This document shows positions 14,471 through 23,102 of a stretch of DNA of 33,979 bases, piece after piece (position 1 is the stretch's first letter; each line of letters opens with the position of its first letter). Source of the DNA: JBKECO01 sp047974745 (lineage in GTDB: Bacteria; Bacillota; Clostridia; Lachnospirales; Lachnospiraceae); contig JBKECO010000061.1 in NCBI GenBank assembly GCA_047974745.1, positions 1 through 33,979 of the forward strand. Reading direction: 5' to 3'. The translations under genes and the position numbers were made by a program. Under the pieces are notes generated by a model. That model did no database searches, was not told where the DNA came from, and saw only the letters and a list, made by a program, of their open reading frames with translations.

Positions 14471-16114
14471 ATGAAACAGAGCCTTTTTAAATTCAGACCC
14501 CGTATTTCTATTTCTTTTTATGTATTTCTTGTTGTCCTGATTCTGATTCTGCCGTTGAACCTGTTATTTATAGACTCCTCAAAGAGAGCTTCCTTGGCAC
14601 TAATTAGTCAGACACAGCTCAACATGGACACCATGCTATCCATTTATGCAAATGATCTGAGTTCAAGAGCGAACCGCACGACCTACTTTTTAAATAATAT
14701 CATGAGCAATAATTCCTATATGAAGACTGTTTTCCGTCAGACAGGCGATGAAAACTACAAACTCTGCAAATACATTTTATCCCAGGCTCTGATCGAGAGT
14801 AGTGCGCAGCAGAATGAGGGAGATATTTACTATATCTATTCCCCCTCCTTGTCCGATCTGCTGGTCGTAAAACGTTCTGGCTTGACAAGTATTAGCGGAG
14901 ACATGATCCGAGAGTTCCTGAATGAAAAAATCGCTAACACTTACACCTCCGAGTGGCAATTAGTAACGATTGAGGGCGAGGACTTTTTGATTCGCTCAAG
15001 TCAGAATCACGGTCTGTATGTTGGTTCCTTAATTCGATTGGATCCAATCATTCACAATCTGGAAACAGAAATCGACTATCCCTTTTCTTCTCTTGGATAT
15101 TTAGGTGAAAACGAAGTGCTTCAGGGCTCTAACGATTCAATTGAAGGTACAGAGGAGATCTCCGGCACCTCTGTCAGTATTTTTTGCACTGTGTTGAAAG
15201 CGGATGCTCTGTCAGGACTTTCTTTTTTCCAAAAATATACTTCCTCGATCTCCCTGTCTTATCTGCTATTGATACCATTGCTTTATTTATTTCTGATCGT
15301 ATTTATGATACGCCCCTTAAATATCATTTTGGATGCACTTAAAAAAATGAAGGCTGGGAATCAGGAATACCGCATTGAAGACAGATACAGTGCCATCGAA
15401 TTTCAACAGATCAATCATTCCTTTAACAGTATGGCGGACAGTATTCATGATCTTACAATAAGTAATTACGAGCAGGAGCTTGCCAGGCAGCAGGTCGAAC
15501 TGGATAATCTGCAGCTGACGATTCGACCTCACTTTTTACAGAATACATTCGGGATCTTGTTTTCTTTGTGCCAGATCGGGAATAACGATCAGCTCAGTCA
15601 TTTTATACTTTATTTATCTGATTATTTTAGATACATATACAGTGGAGTTCACCAGCTCTCATCTTTTGATTCAGAGCTATACATTATAAAGGGATATATT
15701 GAAATCGCCAAAGTCCAGTATCCAGACCGTTTCCATATCCAGTATGATCTTCCTGAGAACTATGACAAAATTTTTGTTCCACCACTTCTGATACATAATT
15801 TTATAGAAAATATTTTTTCCCATGCTTTAAAAAATGATTCCGTGATTCACATTACACTAGAGCTTCGAATTGAAGAGCAGACCGCTATATTTGTAGTGAC
15901 AGATGATGGTCTCGGTATTCCGCCGCAGCATCTGCATCAGATCAATCAGGGAAGAACTGTGACAGATCACAGCCGGACCCATGTTGGGCTGTACAATTCC
16001 TGGCAGCGAATTGATAAGATCTACCATGGAGAGGGCCATATGCATGTTTCCTCAACACTAGGGAGAGGAACCTCTATCGAGATCCACATTCCAGTCACCT
16101 ACAGGAGGGACTAA
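14471..16114 (+). CDS. YesM/LytS-type sensor histidine kinase
   Basis: A 547-residue membrane kinase. TM1 spans about 12-34 and TM2 about 261-281, enclosing a large extracellular sensor of about 225 residues; a HAMP-like region follows. The His_kinase domain has His354 in IRPHFLQNTF, close to the family's INPHFLYNT. The ATPase part shows PPLLIHNFIENIF and the glycine loop DDGLGIPP. YesM-type kinases sense extracellular sugars or their binding protein and phosphorylate an AraC-type partner, which here starts two bases after the stop. Likely inducers are the oligosaccharides handled by the adjacent transporter and GH43 enzyme. Confidence 0.94.
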   Translation: MKQSLFKFRPRISISFYVFLVVLILILPLNLLFIDSSKRASLALISQTQLNMDTMLSIYANDLSSRANRTTYFLNNIMSNNSYMKTVFRQTGDENYKLCKYILSQALIESSAQQNEGDIYYIYSPSLSDLLVVKRSGLTSISGDMIREFLNEKIANTYTSEWQLVTIEGEDFLIRSSQNHGLYVGSLIRLDPIIHNLETEIDYPFSSLGYLGENEVLQGSNDSIEGTEEISGTSVSIFCTVLKADALSGLSFFQKYTSSISLSYLLLIPLLYLFLIVFMIRPLNIILDALKKMKAGNQEYRIEDRYSAIEFQQINHSFNSMADSIHDLTISNYEQELARQQVELDNLQLTIRPHFLQNTFGILFSLCQIGNNDQLSHFILYLSDYFRYIYSGVHQLSSFDSELYIIKGYIEIAKVQYPDRFHIQYDLPENYDKIFVPPLLIHNFIENIFSHALKNDSVIHITLELRIEEQTAIFVVTDDGLGIPPQHLHQINQGRTVTDHSRTHVGLYNSWQRIDKIYHGEGHMHVSSTLGRGTSIEIHIPVTYRRD

Positions 16115-16115
16115 A

Positions 16116-16913
16116 ATGAACCTTTTAATTGTAAATGATGTGGCATTGACGATCGATTTTCTAACACAAAAAATAGACTGGTCACAGGCTGGTATTACAT
16201 ATGTGGAGGCTGCCAGTAGCAGCGAAGCAGCTAAGCAGATTCTCAAGTCAGATCATATTGATATTGTCCTTTGCGATATTGAAATGCCTGGCGAAAATGG
16301 GATCGAACTGATTAAATGGGTACAGATGAATCATCTTCACTGCGATTACATCTTCCTTACTTGTCATGCAAATTTTGAATATCTTCACGAAGCACTTCAC
16401 TTAGAATGTATGGACTATATACTCTTTCCCACGACTCCGGCAAATATCCTGCAGGCCGTGGAAAAAACGATCGAGAAGAGGCTAGAGCATTTACGCGCTG
16501 ATAAATTAAAAAATTATGGCGAACAATGGATCGATATTCATAGGGAAAATGCATCTTCAGAAAATATGGGCATCCACTCCTCAGACGATATTGTGGCAAA
16601 TACCATTCATTATATTATGAAAAATATTTCTTCCCCGGAATTAAGCGTGAATGAAATTGCTGAAAAAAATTATCTGAGCCTTGGCTATCTGAGCCGGCTC
16701 TTCAAAAAAAATCAGGATGTCTCAATCAGCCAATTCATAATCAAGACCCGTATGGAGCTTGCAGCCCATTTATTGACAGAGGATAAGACGACTGTCAGTA
16801 ATATTGCTCTCGAAGTGGGATATAATAACTACCCCTACTTCACATCGACATTCAAAAAATTCTATGGCTGCACCCCTTCCGAATATCGCAGCAAAAAAAC
16901 AAATGCGGAGTAG
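16116..16913 (+). CDS. YesN-type response regulator (receiver plus AraC HTH)
   Basis: A 265-residue regulator. The receiver keeps Asp54 (VLCDIEMPGENG) and Thr82, but the first residue of the acidic pair is Asn7 (LLIVNDVA) and the usual Lys-Pro is Phe104-Pro105 (YILFPTTP). Two conserved receiver residues are thus replaced. The C-terminal AraC domain (about 165-262) has both helix-turn-helix units and ends in the classic FKKFYGCTPSEYR. The gene is coupled to the kinase gene by AGGAGG in the kinase 3' end. It probably activates the binding-protein/permease operon. Its 3' end contains, on the opposite strand, the terminator of that operon. Confidence 0.94.
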   Translation: MNLLIVNDVALTIDFLTQKIDWSQAGITYVEAASSSEAAKQILKSDHIDIVLCDIEMPGENGIELIKWVQMNHLHCDYIFLTCHANFEYLHEALHLECMDYILFPTTPANILQAVEKTIEKRLEHLRADKLKNYGEQWIDIHRENASSENMGIHSSDDIVANTIHYIMKNISSPELSVNEIAEKNYLSLGYLSRLFKKNQDVSISQFIIKTRMELAAHLLTEDKTTVSNIALEVGYNNYPYFTSTFKKFYGCTPSEYRSKKTNAE

Positions 16914-16932
16914 GTTCATTCCTTTACTCCGC
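16893..16932 (-). terminator. Terminator of the ABC operon, inside the regulator gene
   Basis: An 8-bp perfect stem (16905-16912 with 16925-16932, GCGGAGTA) with a 12-base loop spans the stop codons of the two convergent genes. On the minus strand it is followed by ATTTGTTTTTTT (16893-16904), whose T-run lies within the response regulator's coding sequence. No equivalent T-run is present on the plus strand. Confidence 0.7.
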
Positions 16933-17806
16933 CTAATGTAATTCCTTTTACAAAATATTTCTGAAAGAATGGGTATGCAATCAGGATCGGCAGGATCCCA
17001 AATACTGCGATTGCCATCCTTACTGTTGTCGTTGGCAGTGATACCTGAGAGACTGCCGAAAGGGATGCATTCGAACTTAAAAAACTAATATTTTCGTTTA
17101 TGCCGTTTAGTACAAGCTGAATCGTATACAGGTTCCTTCCATTTCTCTGCGTGAGAAAATACAGCCCGTTTGTCCAGTCGTTCCAGTATGCGATTGCTGT
17201 CATCAGTCCCACTGTGGCCAGGATCGGAATAGAAAGTGGTAATACTACTTTGCCAAAAATAAGAAATTCGTTCGCTCCATCTATTCGGGATGCTTCCACC
17301 AGAGACTCCGGAATATTATTTTTGTAATAATTTTTCACCAGAATGACATTGAATCCATTCATTAAAAGATAGGGTAGTATCAGTGCCCACACCGTGTCCC
17401 TCACTTGAAAGATCGAGACCCAGCAGTAATAGGTAGCCACAATTCCACCACTGAAGAGCATGGTAAATATAACCAAGAAATTCAGCAATCCCACCCCTGG
17501 AAGTTGCTTCATTGAAAGTGCGTATGCAAAGCCGGAGGTGATGGTCAGACTGACCACGGTTCCAAGCAATGTAACAACTATGGTCATGAGGTAGGCTTTT
17601 CCTATTGTCTGCCATTGGTTTGCAATGAATAAATAGGCATCCGTGCTCCAGGCTTTTGGAAAAAAAGAAAATCCATATGTGGTCGCCCATTGGTTATTCG
17701 TAAAAGATGCAACGACCAGTAAGATAAATGGCAGAATGGCTGCGATCGAAAATATTCCAAGGATCAGATTAGCGCACAGATTCCATATTTTACTATCACT
17801 ATTCAT
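16916..17806 (-). CDS. ABC sugar permease, MalG/LplC type
   Basis: A 296-residue inner-membrane permease with six hydrophobic segments. The loop that contacts the ATPase, EASRIDGANEFLIFGKVVLP, matches the EAA motif of binding-protein-dependent transporters (EAA-x3-G-x9-I-x-LP). It is the second of two permeases, starting 12 bases after the first. Similar to LplC/YtcP proteins that import complex or modified oligosaccharides. No ATPase gene adjoins, so a shared MsmX-like ATPase elsewhere is expected; that is family knowledge. Confidence 0.95.
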   Translation of the reverse strand: MNSDSKIWNLCANLILGIFSIAAILPFILLVVASFTNNQWATTYGFSFFPKAWSTDAYLFIANQWQTIGKAYLMTIVVTLLGTVVSLTITSGFAYALSMKQLPGVGLLNFLVIFTMLFSGGIVATYYCWVSIFQVRDTVWALILPYLLMNGFNVILVKNYYKNNIPESLVEASRIDGANEFLIFGKVVLPLSIPILATVGLMTAIAYWNDWTNGLYFLTQRNGRNLYTIQLVLNGINENISFLSSNASLSAVSQVSLPTTTVRMAIAVFGILPILIAYPFFQKYFVKGITLGGVKE

Positions 17807-17818
17807 GTGAATCTCCTG

Positions 17819-18757
17819 TTAAAATATTGCATTTTCTCTGCTTTTTCGTCTGACGATAGCATTTGTTACCAGTACAGTCACGAAACCGACCAGGCTTTGA
17901 AAAACACTTGCCGCACTTGACATTCCAAAATCACTTCTTTTCATCAGAGCATTATACACATACACATCGATCGTCTGGGTCACACTATACAACGTTCCTG
18001 TATTCTTTGGAACTTGATAGAACAACCCAAAATCAGAGGTAAATATCCGTCCCATCGAAAGTACAACAAGTACAATAATCGTAGGTTTGAGCAGGGGAAG
18101 TGTCACGGAAGTTATTTGCTGCAGTTTACTGGCACCATCCACGACAGCTGCTTCATACAGGTCCTTTGAAATGCCCAAAATGCTGGAATAATATATGATC
18201 ATCATATAGCCTGTTGTCTTCCACATTTGTACCATGGTCAGTATAAAAGGCCAATATTTTGGTTCGTTATACCAGTTGACAGAAGCTTTGCCCAGAGGCT
18301 CTAGTATGGAATTGTTTATCATTCCATTATCTGCAGACAGGAAGGCGAATCCTAAATATCCGATTACCACCCAGCTCATTAAAAATGGAAGCAGAATAAA
18401 GCTTTGGTATATTCTGGCGGAAATCCTGTGCACCACCTCGTTAAGTAAAATGGCACAAAGGATTGCCAAAATATTACCCAGAATAATAAAGACCAGATTA
18501 TAAAGTACTGTATTTCGAATGATCGTAAATGCGGTGCTGCTTTGAAAAAGAAACTGAAAATTCTGCAGGCCATTCCATTCGCTGGCAATAATTCCCTTTG
18601 AAAAGTTTAGTTTTTTAAATGCGATGATAATACCGAACATCGGAAGGTAATTATTGCACAGCATGTATACAACACCTGGTAATGCAAGAATATAGATCGG
18701 TATGACTTGTCTCCATCTTATTTTTTTCTTCTGTTTCGGTCTGCCTGCAGAATTCAT
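17819..18757 (-). CDS. ABC sugar permease, LplB type
   Basis: A 312-residue permease of the LplB/UgpA type, with a basic N-terminal tail, six hydrophobic segments and the early family motif LPGVVYMLCNNYLPMFGI. The EAA loop is EAAVVDGASKLQQITSVTLP. It lies between the binding-protein gene (23 bases upstream) and the second permease gene (12 bases downstream), with AGGAGG before its ATG. It forms the membrane channel with the MalG/LplC-type permease. Confidence 0.95.
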   Translation of the reverse strand: MNSAGRPKQKKKIRWRQVIPIYILALPGVVYMLCNNYLPMFGIIIAFKKLNFSKGIIASEWNGLQNFQFLFQSSTAFTIIRNTVLYNLVFIILGNILAILCAILLNEVVHRISARIYQSFILLPFLMSWVVIGYLGFAFLSADNGMINNSILEPLGKASVNWYNEPKYWPFILTMVQMWKTTGYMMIIYYSSILGISKDLYEAAVVDGASKLQQITSVTLPLLKPTIIVLVVLSMGRIFTSDFGLFYQVPKNTGTLYSVTQTIDVYVYNALMKRSDFGMSSAASVFQSLVGFVTVLVTNAIVRRKSRENAIF

Positions 18758-18780
18758 TTATGCCTCCTGGATCACCATAA

Positions 18781-20397
18781 TTATTTCTCAGCCAGCCATT
18801 CATCCAGCTGCTTTTGATTTTCAGCAATTACATCCTGTATTCCTGCATCTTCTAGTGCTTTCTCGAACTCTGCCAGTGACGTTTCAGGATCAACAGAACC
18901 TGCCGAAATGATTGGTGTATACTGCTGAACGACTGAAAAAGCGGCTGAGTATTTCGATGAGACCTGGTCGGTGAGCTCGAAACAATATCCAAGTGCGGGA
19001 GATATATTGGTAACGGAATTATTGAACTCTCGTAATGACTCATTAAAGCTGATACTATTTGGCACCCATACCGGCCAGCTGAGCCGGTCTCCATACACAC
19101 CTGCATAGCAGAAGTATGGTGCCGTATCAGCAGTAACGCCTTCTACAAAATCCACCACCTTATCCCCATTGCTATTTTCTTCCACCACATTATAGGTTAC
19201 ACCCTCAAGACCATACATCAATAATGTATCGATATCATTATCCGCATAAAGAAGATTGAGGAATTCAAAGGCTTTTTGCGGGTCTTCACTCGTTACCGGA
19301 ACACTCCATAAAATATTCTGATATCTGTCCGTCGTTTTATATGGCGGAGACATCTCTATATTGGTCAGTTCATATCCGATCTGTTCGCCCATTCCGGACG
19401 CTGCACCTTCTGTTGTATAAAAGAATCTTCCAAAGTAATTACCTGCCTGGAGCTGTACACTTCCATCGTCTGTATTGGATGCTGCATCACTGGGAATATA
19501 TCCTGCCTGAGCCCAATTATACGTTGAATTTGCAAAAGCTTTATACTGATCACTGGAATAGATATTCGCAATTGTCGTATTGTCCCAGCTGTCTGCCAAA
19601 AGTAATCCACCAGACGCAGTTGTAGCTCCTAGTTTATCCACAGTTCCAAGATACTCTGTAAATAAGTCTGAGGTTGAGGTAAGTCCGGCCACACAATAGA
19701 ATCCTTCTCCCTCTCCTTCTTTCACCGTTTTAAAGATTTCTCCAAGCTCATCCATCGTATATAGCTTTTCCGAATCAATTACAATACCATATTTGTCAAG
19801 CAGATCTGTTCTAGCCAAAAATCCGTATTTTTCACTTTGAATATAGGCATTCGGAACACCATATAGGGAGTTATCATAGTAACCTCCTGCCAGGGCATCT
19901 CCCAGACAGCTAGAGAGATCCCTTCCATAGTCAGCCAGATAGGGATCCAGATTTTCAATCAGACCCTGGGTTACCAGATCTCCGACTCCTGTACCAACAG
20001 AGACCACGAGATCCAGTTTTTCTCCTGTTGAAATCGCCAAAGCAGTATCATTTTTCAAACTTGAGATCTCCACTGGATACAGAGTCACCGTGCAGTTAAT
20101 TTCCGGGACTGTGATTTCATTGATCGCTTCTTCAACGAGCTGCAAATTCTCTTCAGAGGGCGTATTTCCAATACTGATCCACTCGATCACTACATTGTAA
20201 GAATCCTCATTTCCTGTGCTAGCTTCTGATTCTGCTTGTGAGCTTGTTTCTACTGTTTCCGTGCCTGCAGTTTCTGAGAGTGCCGTCGAGCTATCCGATG
20301 TATCACTTGTACTATTGCATGCTGACAGCGACATGACCATGACTGCTGCCATTCCCCCAGCCAATATAAGCTTCCTGTTCACCTTTTTTTGTGACAT
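18781..20397 (-). CDS. Extracellular solute-binding lipoprotein, LplA type
   Basis: A 538-residue binding protein. The signal peptide ends in the lipobox LSAC with lipidated Cys27, and a Ser/Thr/Glu-rich linker of about 40 residues follows before the folded domain. The length and the arrangement with LplB/LplC-type permeases fit the large family 1-type binding proteins that bind oligosaccharides. It is the first gene of a three-gene operon, preceded by GGGAGGAAA. A TGAAAGCG half-site of catabolite-control type lies about 105 bp upstream. Confidence 0.93.
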   Translation of the reverse strand: MSQKKVNRKLILAGGMAAVMVMSLSACNSTSDTSDSSTALSETAGTETVETSSQAESEASTGNEDSYNVVIEWISIGNTPSEENLQLVEEAINEITVPEINCTVTLYPVEISSLKNDTALAISTGEKLDLVVSVGTGVGDLVTQGLIENLDPYLADYGRDLSSCLGDALAGGYYDNSLYGVPNAYIQSEKYGFLARTDLLDKYGIVIDSEKLYTMDELGEIFKTVKEGEGEGFYCVAGLTSTSDLFTEYLGTVDKLGATTASGGLLLADSWDNTTIANIYSSDQYKAFANSTYNWAQAGYIPSDAASNTDDGSVQLQAGNYFGRFFYTTEGAASGMGEQIGYELTNIEMSPPYKTTDRYQNILWSVPVTSEDPQKAFEFLNLLYADNDIDTLLMYGLEGVTYNVVEENSNGDKVVDFVEGVTADTAPYFCYAGVYGDRLSWPVWVPNSISFNESLREFNNSVTNISPALGYCFELTDQVSSKYSAAFSVVQQYTPIISAGSVDPETSLAEFEKALEDAGIQDVIAENQKQLDEWLAEK

Positions 20398-20499
20398 AAA
20401 TTTCCTCCCATATTAAATGATAGCCGAACCAGTTCTTTTTTCCATGGATTAGATATTCTTATTTTATCATTTTAAATTCTTTTTCCTATTCAGAATTCT

Positions 20500-20513
20500 G
20501 CTCTGCGCTTTCA
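20500..20513 (-). promoter_or_regulatory. Possible cre-like half-site before the binding-protein gene
   Basis: On the minus strand TGAAAGCGCAGAGC matches the first half of the CcpA cre consensus (TGAAAGCG) perfectly and the second half poorly. It would fit carbon catabolite control of a sugar transporter, but no good promoter is visible to place it. Confidence 0.3.
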
Positions 20514-20535
20514 TAATTTTGACTTCCAATGATAT

Positions 20536-20593
20536 AAAAAAGAATCTCCTTACCTTTTTCCTGTTTATGGAAAATAGATAATAAGATTCTTTA
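20536..20593 (-). terminator. Terminator of the DUF2325 gene
   Basis: Arms AAAGAATCT and AGATTCTTT close a 37-base loop on the minus strand, followed by TTTTTTATAT. It lies 12 bases after the gene's stop. The long loop lowers certainty. Confidence 0.6.
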
Positions 20594-20604
20594 AAAATAA
20601 TATT

Positions 20605-20880
20605 CTAGATTTCTTCTAAAATTTTATTCAGTGCACTTTTGCTGCTGGTGTGGCTGCGAACAACTGTGGTATGTCCCTTTTCCGCTTCTGCCAAGGCACA
20701 TTTCACCATCTTATGCGAAACGGTATTCGTAAATAGGATCAGTAGATCTGGGCTTCCGATCTGTTCACTCAGATTCCCGCTCATCTGTGTGAATACCTTT
20801 GCTTTGTGACTTCGCTGCTTACACATCTTTTTATACTCTGCAGCCATTCGGTCATGGCCACCAATAATCACTACACTCAT
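20605..20880 (-). CDS. DUF2325 protein
   Basis: A 91-residue protein matching the small stand-alone DUF2325 proteins: the start VVIIGGHDRMAAEYK, the middle LLILFTNTVSHKM and the end TTVVRSHTSSKSALNKILEE are typical. The fold looks like a small alpha/beta domain; the function is unknown. GGAGGAG precedes the ATG. A near-consensus promoter with two inverted repeats lies upstream, which suggests tight control, possibly by a metal-dependent repressor. It is a single-gene unit, divergent from the aldo/keto reductase gene. Confidence 0.85.
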   Translation of the reverse strand: MSVVIIGGHDRMAAEYKKMCKQRSHKAKVFTQMSGNLSEQIGSPDLLILFTNTVSHKMVKCALAEAEKGHTTVVRSHTSSKSALNKILEEI

Positions 20881-20949
20881 GATGTTCTCCTCCGGCAGAG
20901 TTATCTGCTCTTCAAAAATTCTCGTTTTAATTTATATTCCGTTCAAAGT

Positions 20950-21002
20950 GTTAGTTTCGTCTAACTTATGTTAATAGTAACTAATTATTAGACAAATGTC
21001 AA
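20950..21002 (-). promoter_or_regulatory. DUF2325 promoter with two operator-like inverted repeats
   Basis: On the minus strand TTGACA (20997-21002) and TACTAT (20974-20979) are 17 bp apart. CTAAT-A-ATTAG (20981-20991) fills the spacer, and GTTAG-n6-CTAAC (20950-20965) covers the presumed start site. The TTAG/CTAA halves resemble DtxR-family metalloregulator boxes. Repressor control is inference. Confidence 0.6.
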
Positions 21003-21156
21003 GTTGCTTTTTGAACAGTAGTGTTCAGAGTGTCTAAATCACCTGACTCTTCATGGAATTATACAGAAAACTATGCTATACTTTGTATATTAAGCATATA
21101 AGAGCAGTGTGATTTCTGACTCTGATTACACATCATATAAAATAGGAGGAATGATA

Positions 21157-22077
21157 ATGAATTACGTAGAATTGGGAACTGAAAAACTGAAAGTCTCTGC
21201 GATCGCAGTTGGCTGTATGAGAATCTATTCCATGGATGGACCTGCAATTACATCATTCATTGGGCATTGTATGGAAAAGGGACTTAATTTTTTTGACCAT
21301 GCAGATATTTACGGTAGTGGTGAATGTGAAGCAAAGTTCGGTCTTGCCTTAAAGGATACTGGGTATCAGCGTGAAGAATTGATTCTTCAAACCAAATGCG
21401 GTATCCACCCTGGTGTTATGTTTGATTTTTCAAAAGAGCATATTTTGGCATCTGTAGATGCAAGCCTCAAAAGACTCAACACAGACTATCTGGATATCCT
21501 GCTCTTACATAGACCCGATGCGCTAGTAGAACCAGAAGAAGTTGCAGAGGCCTTTGATATTTTAGAAAAAAGCGGAAAAGTACGCCATTTTGGAGTATCC
21601 AACCAGAAGCCAATGCAGATCGAACTCTTAAGAAAATATGTGAAGCAGCCCCTTGTAGCAAACCAGCTTCAGCTCAGCATCCCTTTCTCAAGTATGATCG
21701 CCAACGGTTTAGAGGTAAACATGCTTACCGATAATGCAGTCGACCGAGATGGCAGTATTCTTGATTATTGCAGATTACATGATATAACGATCCAGACATG
21801 GTCACCATTTCAATATGGATATTTTGAAGGTGTGTTCCTTGGCAGTGATAAGTTTCCTGAGCTGAATGCGGAATTGGAGAAAATCGCTGCTGCATATCAG
21901 GTAACACCAACCGCCATAGCTACTGCTTGGATTCTGCGGCACCCAGCAAAAATGCAGATGGTATCGGGAACAACGACCCTTAGCCGAATTGATGAAATCT
22001 CTGCTGGGACTGGAATTCAGCTGACTCGAGAAGAATGGTATCGTATCTATCTGAGTGCCGGCCACAAGCTGCCATAA
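21157..22077 (+). CDS. Aldo/keto reductase, YdhF-like
   Basis: A 306-residue NAD(P)H-dependent oxidoreductase with an (alpha/beta)8 barrel. The catalytic tetrad is visible: Asp47 and Tyr52 (FFDHADIYG), Lys80 (LQTKCG) and His118 (LLLHRPD). The start ATG at 21157 follows TAGGAGGA by six bases; the upstream GTG at 21109 lacks a ribosome binding site. The substrate cannot be read. It stands alone between the DUF2325 gene and a strong terminator. Confidence 0.92.
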   Translation: MNYVELGTEKLKVSAIAVGCMRIYSMDGPAITSFIGHCMEKGLNFFDHADIYGSGECEAKFGLALKDTGYQREELILQTKCGIHPGVMFDFSKEHILASVDASLKRLNTDYLDILLLHRPDALVEPEEVAEAFDILEKSGKVRHFGVSNQKPMQIELLRKYVKQPLVANQLQLSIPFSSMIANGLEVNMLTDNAVDRDGSILDYCRLHDITIQTWSPFQYGYFEGVFLGSDKFPELNAELEKIAAAYQVTPTAIATAWILRHPAKMQMVSGTTTLSRIDEISAGTGIQLTREEWYRIYLSAGHKLP

Positions 22078-22113
22078 ATATTCGCTAATTCATACCCGCT
22101 AATTTGCTAATAG

Positions 22114-22162
22114 AAAAAAGCAGAATGGCTGCACGATCTTCACCTGCAGCGATTCTGCTTTC
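22114..22162. terminator. Bidirectional terminator between aldo/keto reductase and aroE
   Basis: Arms AAAGCAGAAT and ATTCTGCTTT, then GCTGCA/TGCAGC, form a long stem with single mismatches. It is flanked by A-rich sequence on the left and TTCTTTTTATTT on the right, between convergent genes. Confidence 0.85.
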
Positions 22163-22199
22163 TTTTTATTTATTTCCGACTGTTCTATTTAATATGACT

Positions 22200-23069
22200 C
22201 TATTTTAAAAGAAGTGCCTTTACTTCTTCGACAGGCATTTCCTGTCCAGTAAAAAGACGAAAGGCGGATACTCCCTGAAAAATGAGCATGCCCTCACCGG
22301 AAACTGTTTTACACCCTGCCTCAGCTGCTTCTCTCAGCATTTTAGTGATTTTGGGGTTATAGACAACATCGCAGACTACAAGATCCTTATGATAGGCCGT
22401 AATGTCCTTTACCACACTTTCCTCTTCCATCGGTTTCATGCCTACGATCGTTGCATTGACAAATAGATCGCTAGTGGCCATTTCTTTCTTCATTCGTTCC
22501 AGATCCGCAATATCATAGACATTCACGATGCATTCCGGTCTGGCTTTTCTGATCTTGTCTGCTGTTTCTAATGTTCTTCCAAAGAATTCATCCTTTATAT
22601 TAAAGATCGAAAGCTCTCGGATGCCTTCTAGTGCACATTGCACCTGAATTGCAGTCGCAGCACCGCCTCCGCCTGCAACTGTGATTTTTTTACCAATTAC
22701 TTCAACTCCATGATCCCGCAGATTTTCTACAAATCCTTCTCCATCTGTGATATGACCAGTCAGGATTCCGTCCTCATTTACAATGGTATTGATCGCACCG
22801 ATGATTTCGGCTGCAGGCGAGAGAGCATCCATGTACTTTAAGGCTTCGCTCTTACATGGCATGGTCACGTTGCCGCCCCTCATATGAAGTGTTCGAAAAG
22901 CTGCTATCGCATCCTTTACCTCATCCACCTTGATATCAAATGCCAGGTACGCATAATCTAGTCCCAGCTTTGCAAAACTGTAGTTGTACATTGCCGGAGA
23001 ACCGGAATGTCCCACAGGTGAACCAATCAGACCGAGCAGGCCTGTTTTTCCTGAAATATTCTGTTCCAT
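22200..23069 (-). CDS. aroE: Shikimate dehydrogenase
   Basis: A 289-residue enzyme reducing 3-dehydroshikimate with NADPH in aromatic amino acid synthesis. The substrate site has the N-terminal Ser pair region (GSPVGHSGSP), Lys73 in NVTMPCK, Asn94 in GAINTIV and Asp109 in TDGEGF. The Rossmann motif is AGGGGAAT. NVTMPCK replaces the usual NVTIPYK, as in forms nearer to the quinate/shikimate (YdiB-like) branch, so use of quinate is possible. It follows the 138-residue unknown gene by 33 bases. No other aro genes are nearby. Confidence 0.93.
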   Translation of the reverse strand: MEQNISGKTGLLGLIGSPVGHSGSPAMYNYSFAKLGLDYAYLAFDIKVDEVKDAIAAFRTLHMRGGNVTMPCKSEALKYMDALSPAAEIIGAINTIVNEDGILTGHITDGEGFVENLRDHGVEVIGKKITVAGGGGAATAIQVQCALEGIRELSIFNIKDEFFGRTLETADKIRKARPECIVNVYDIADLERMKKEMATSDLFVNATIVGMKPMEEESVVKDITAYHKDLVVCDVVYNPKITKMLREAAEAGCKTVSGEGMLIFQGVSAFRLFTGQEMPVEEVKALLLK

Positions 23070-23102
23070 GATGCTACCTCCCTGATAAATAGCGAACGGA
23101 CC

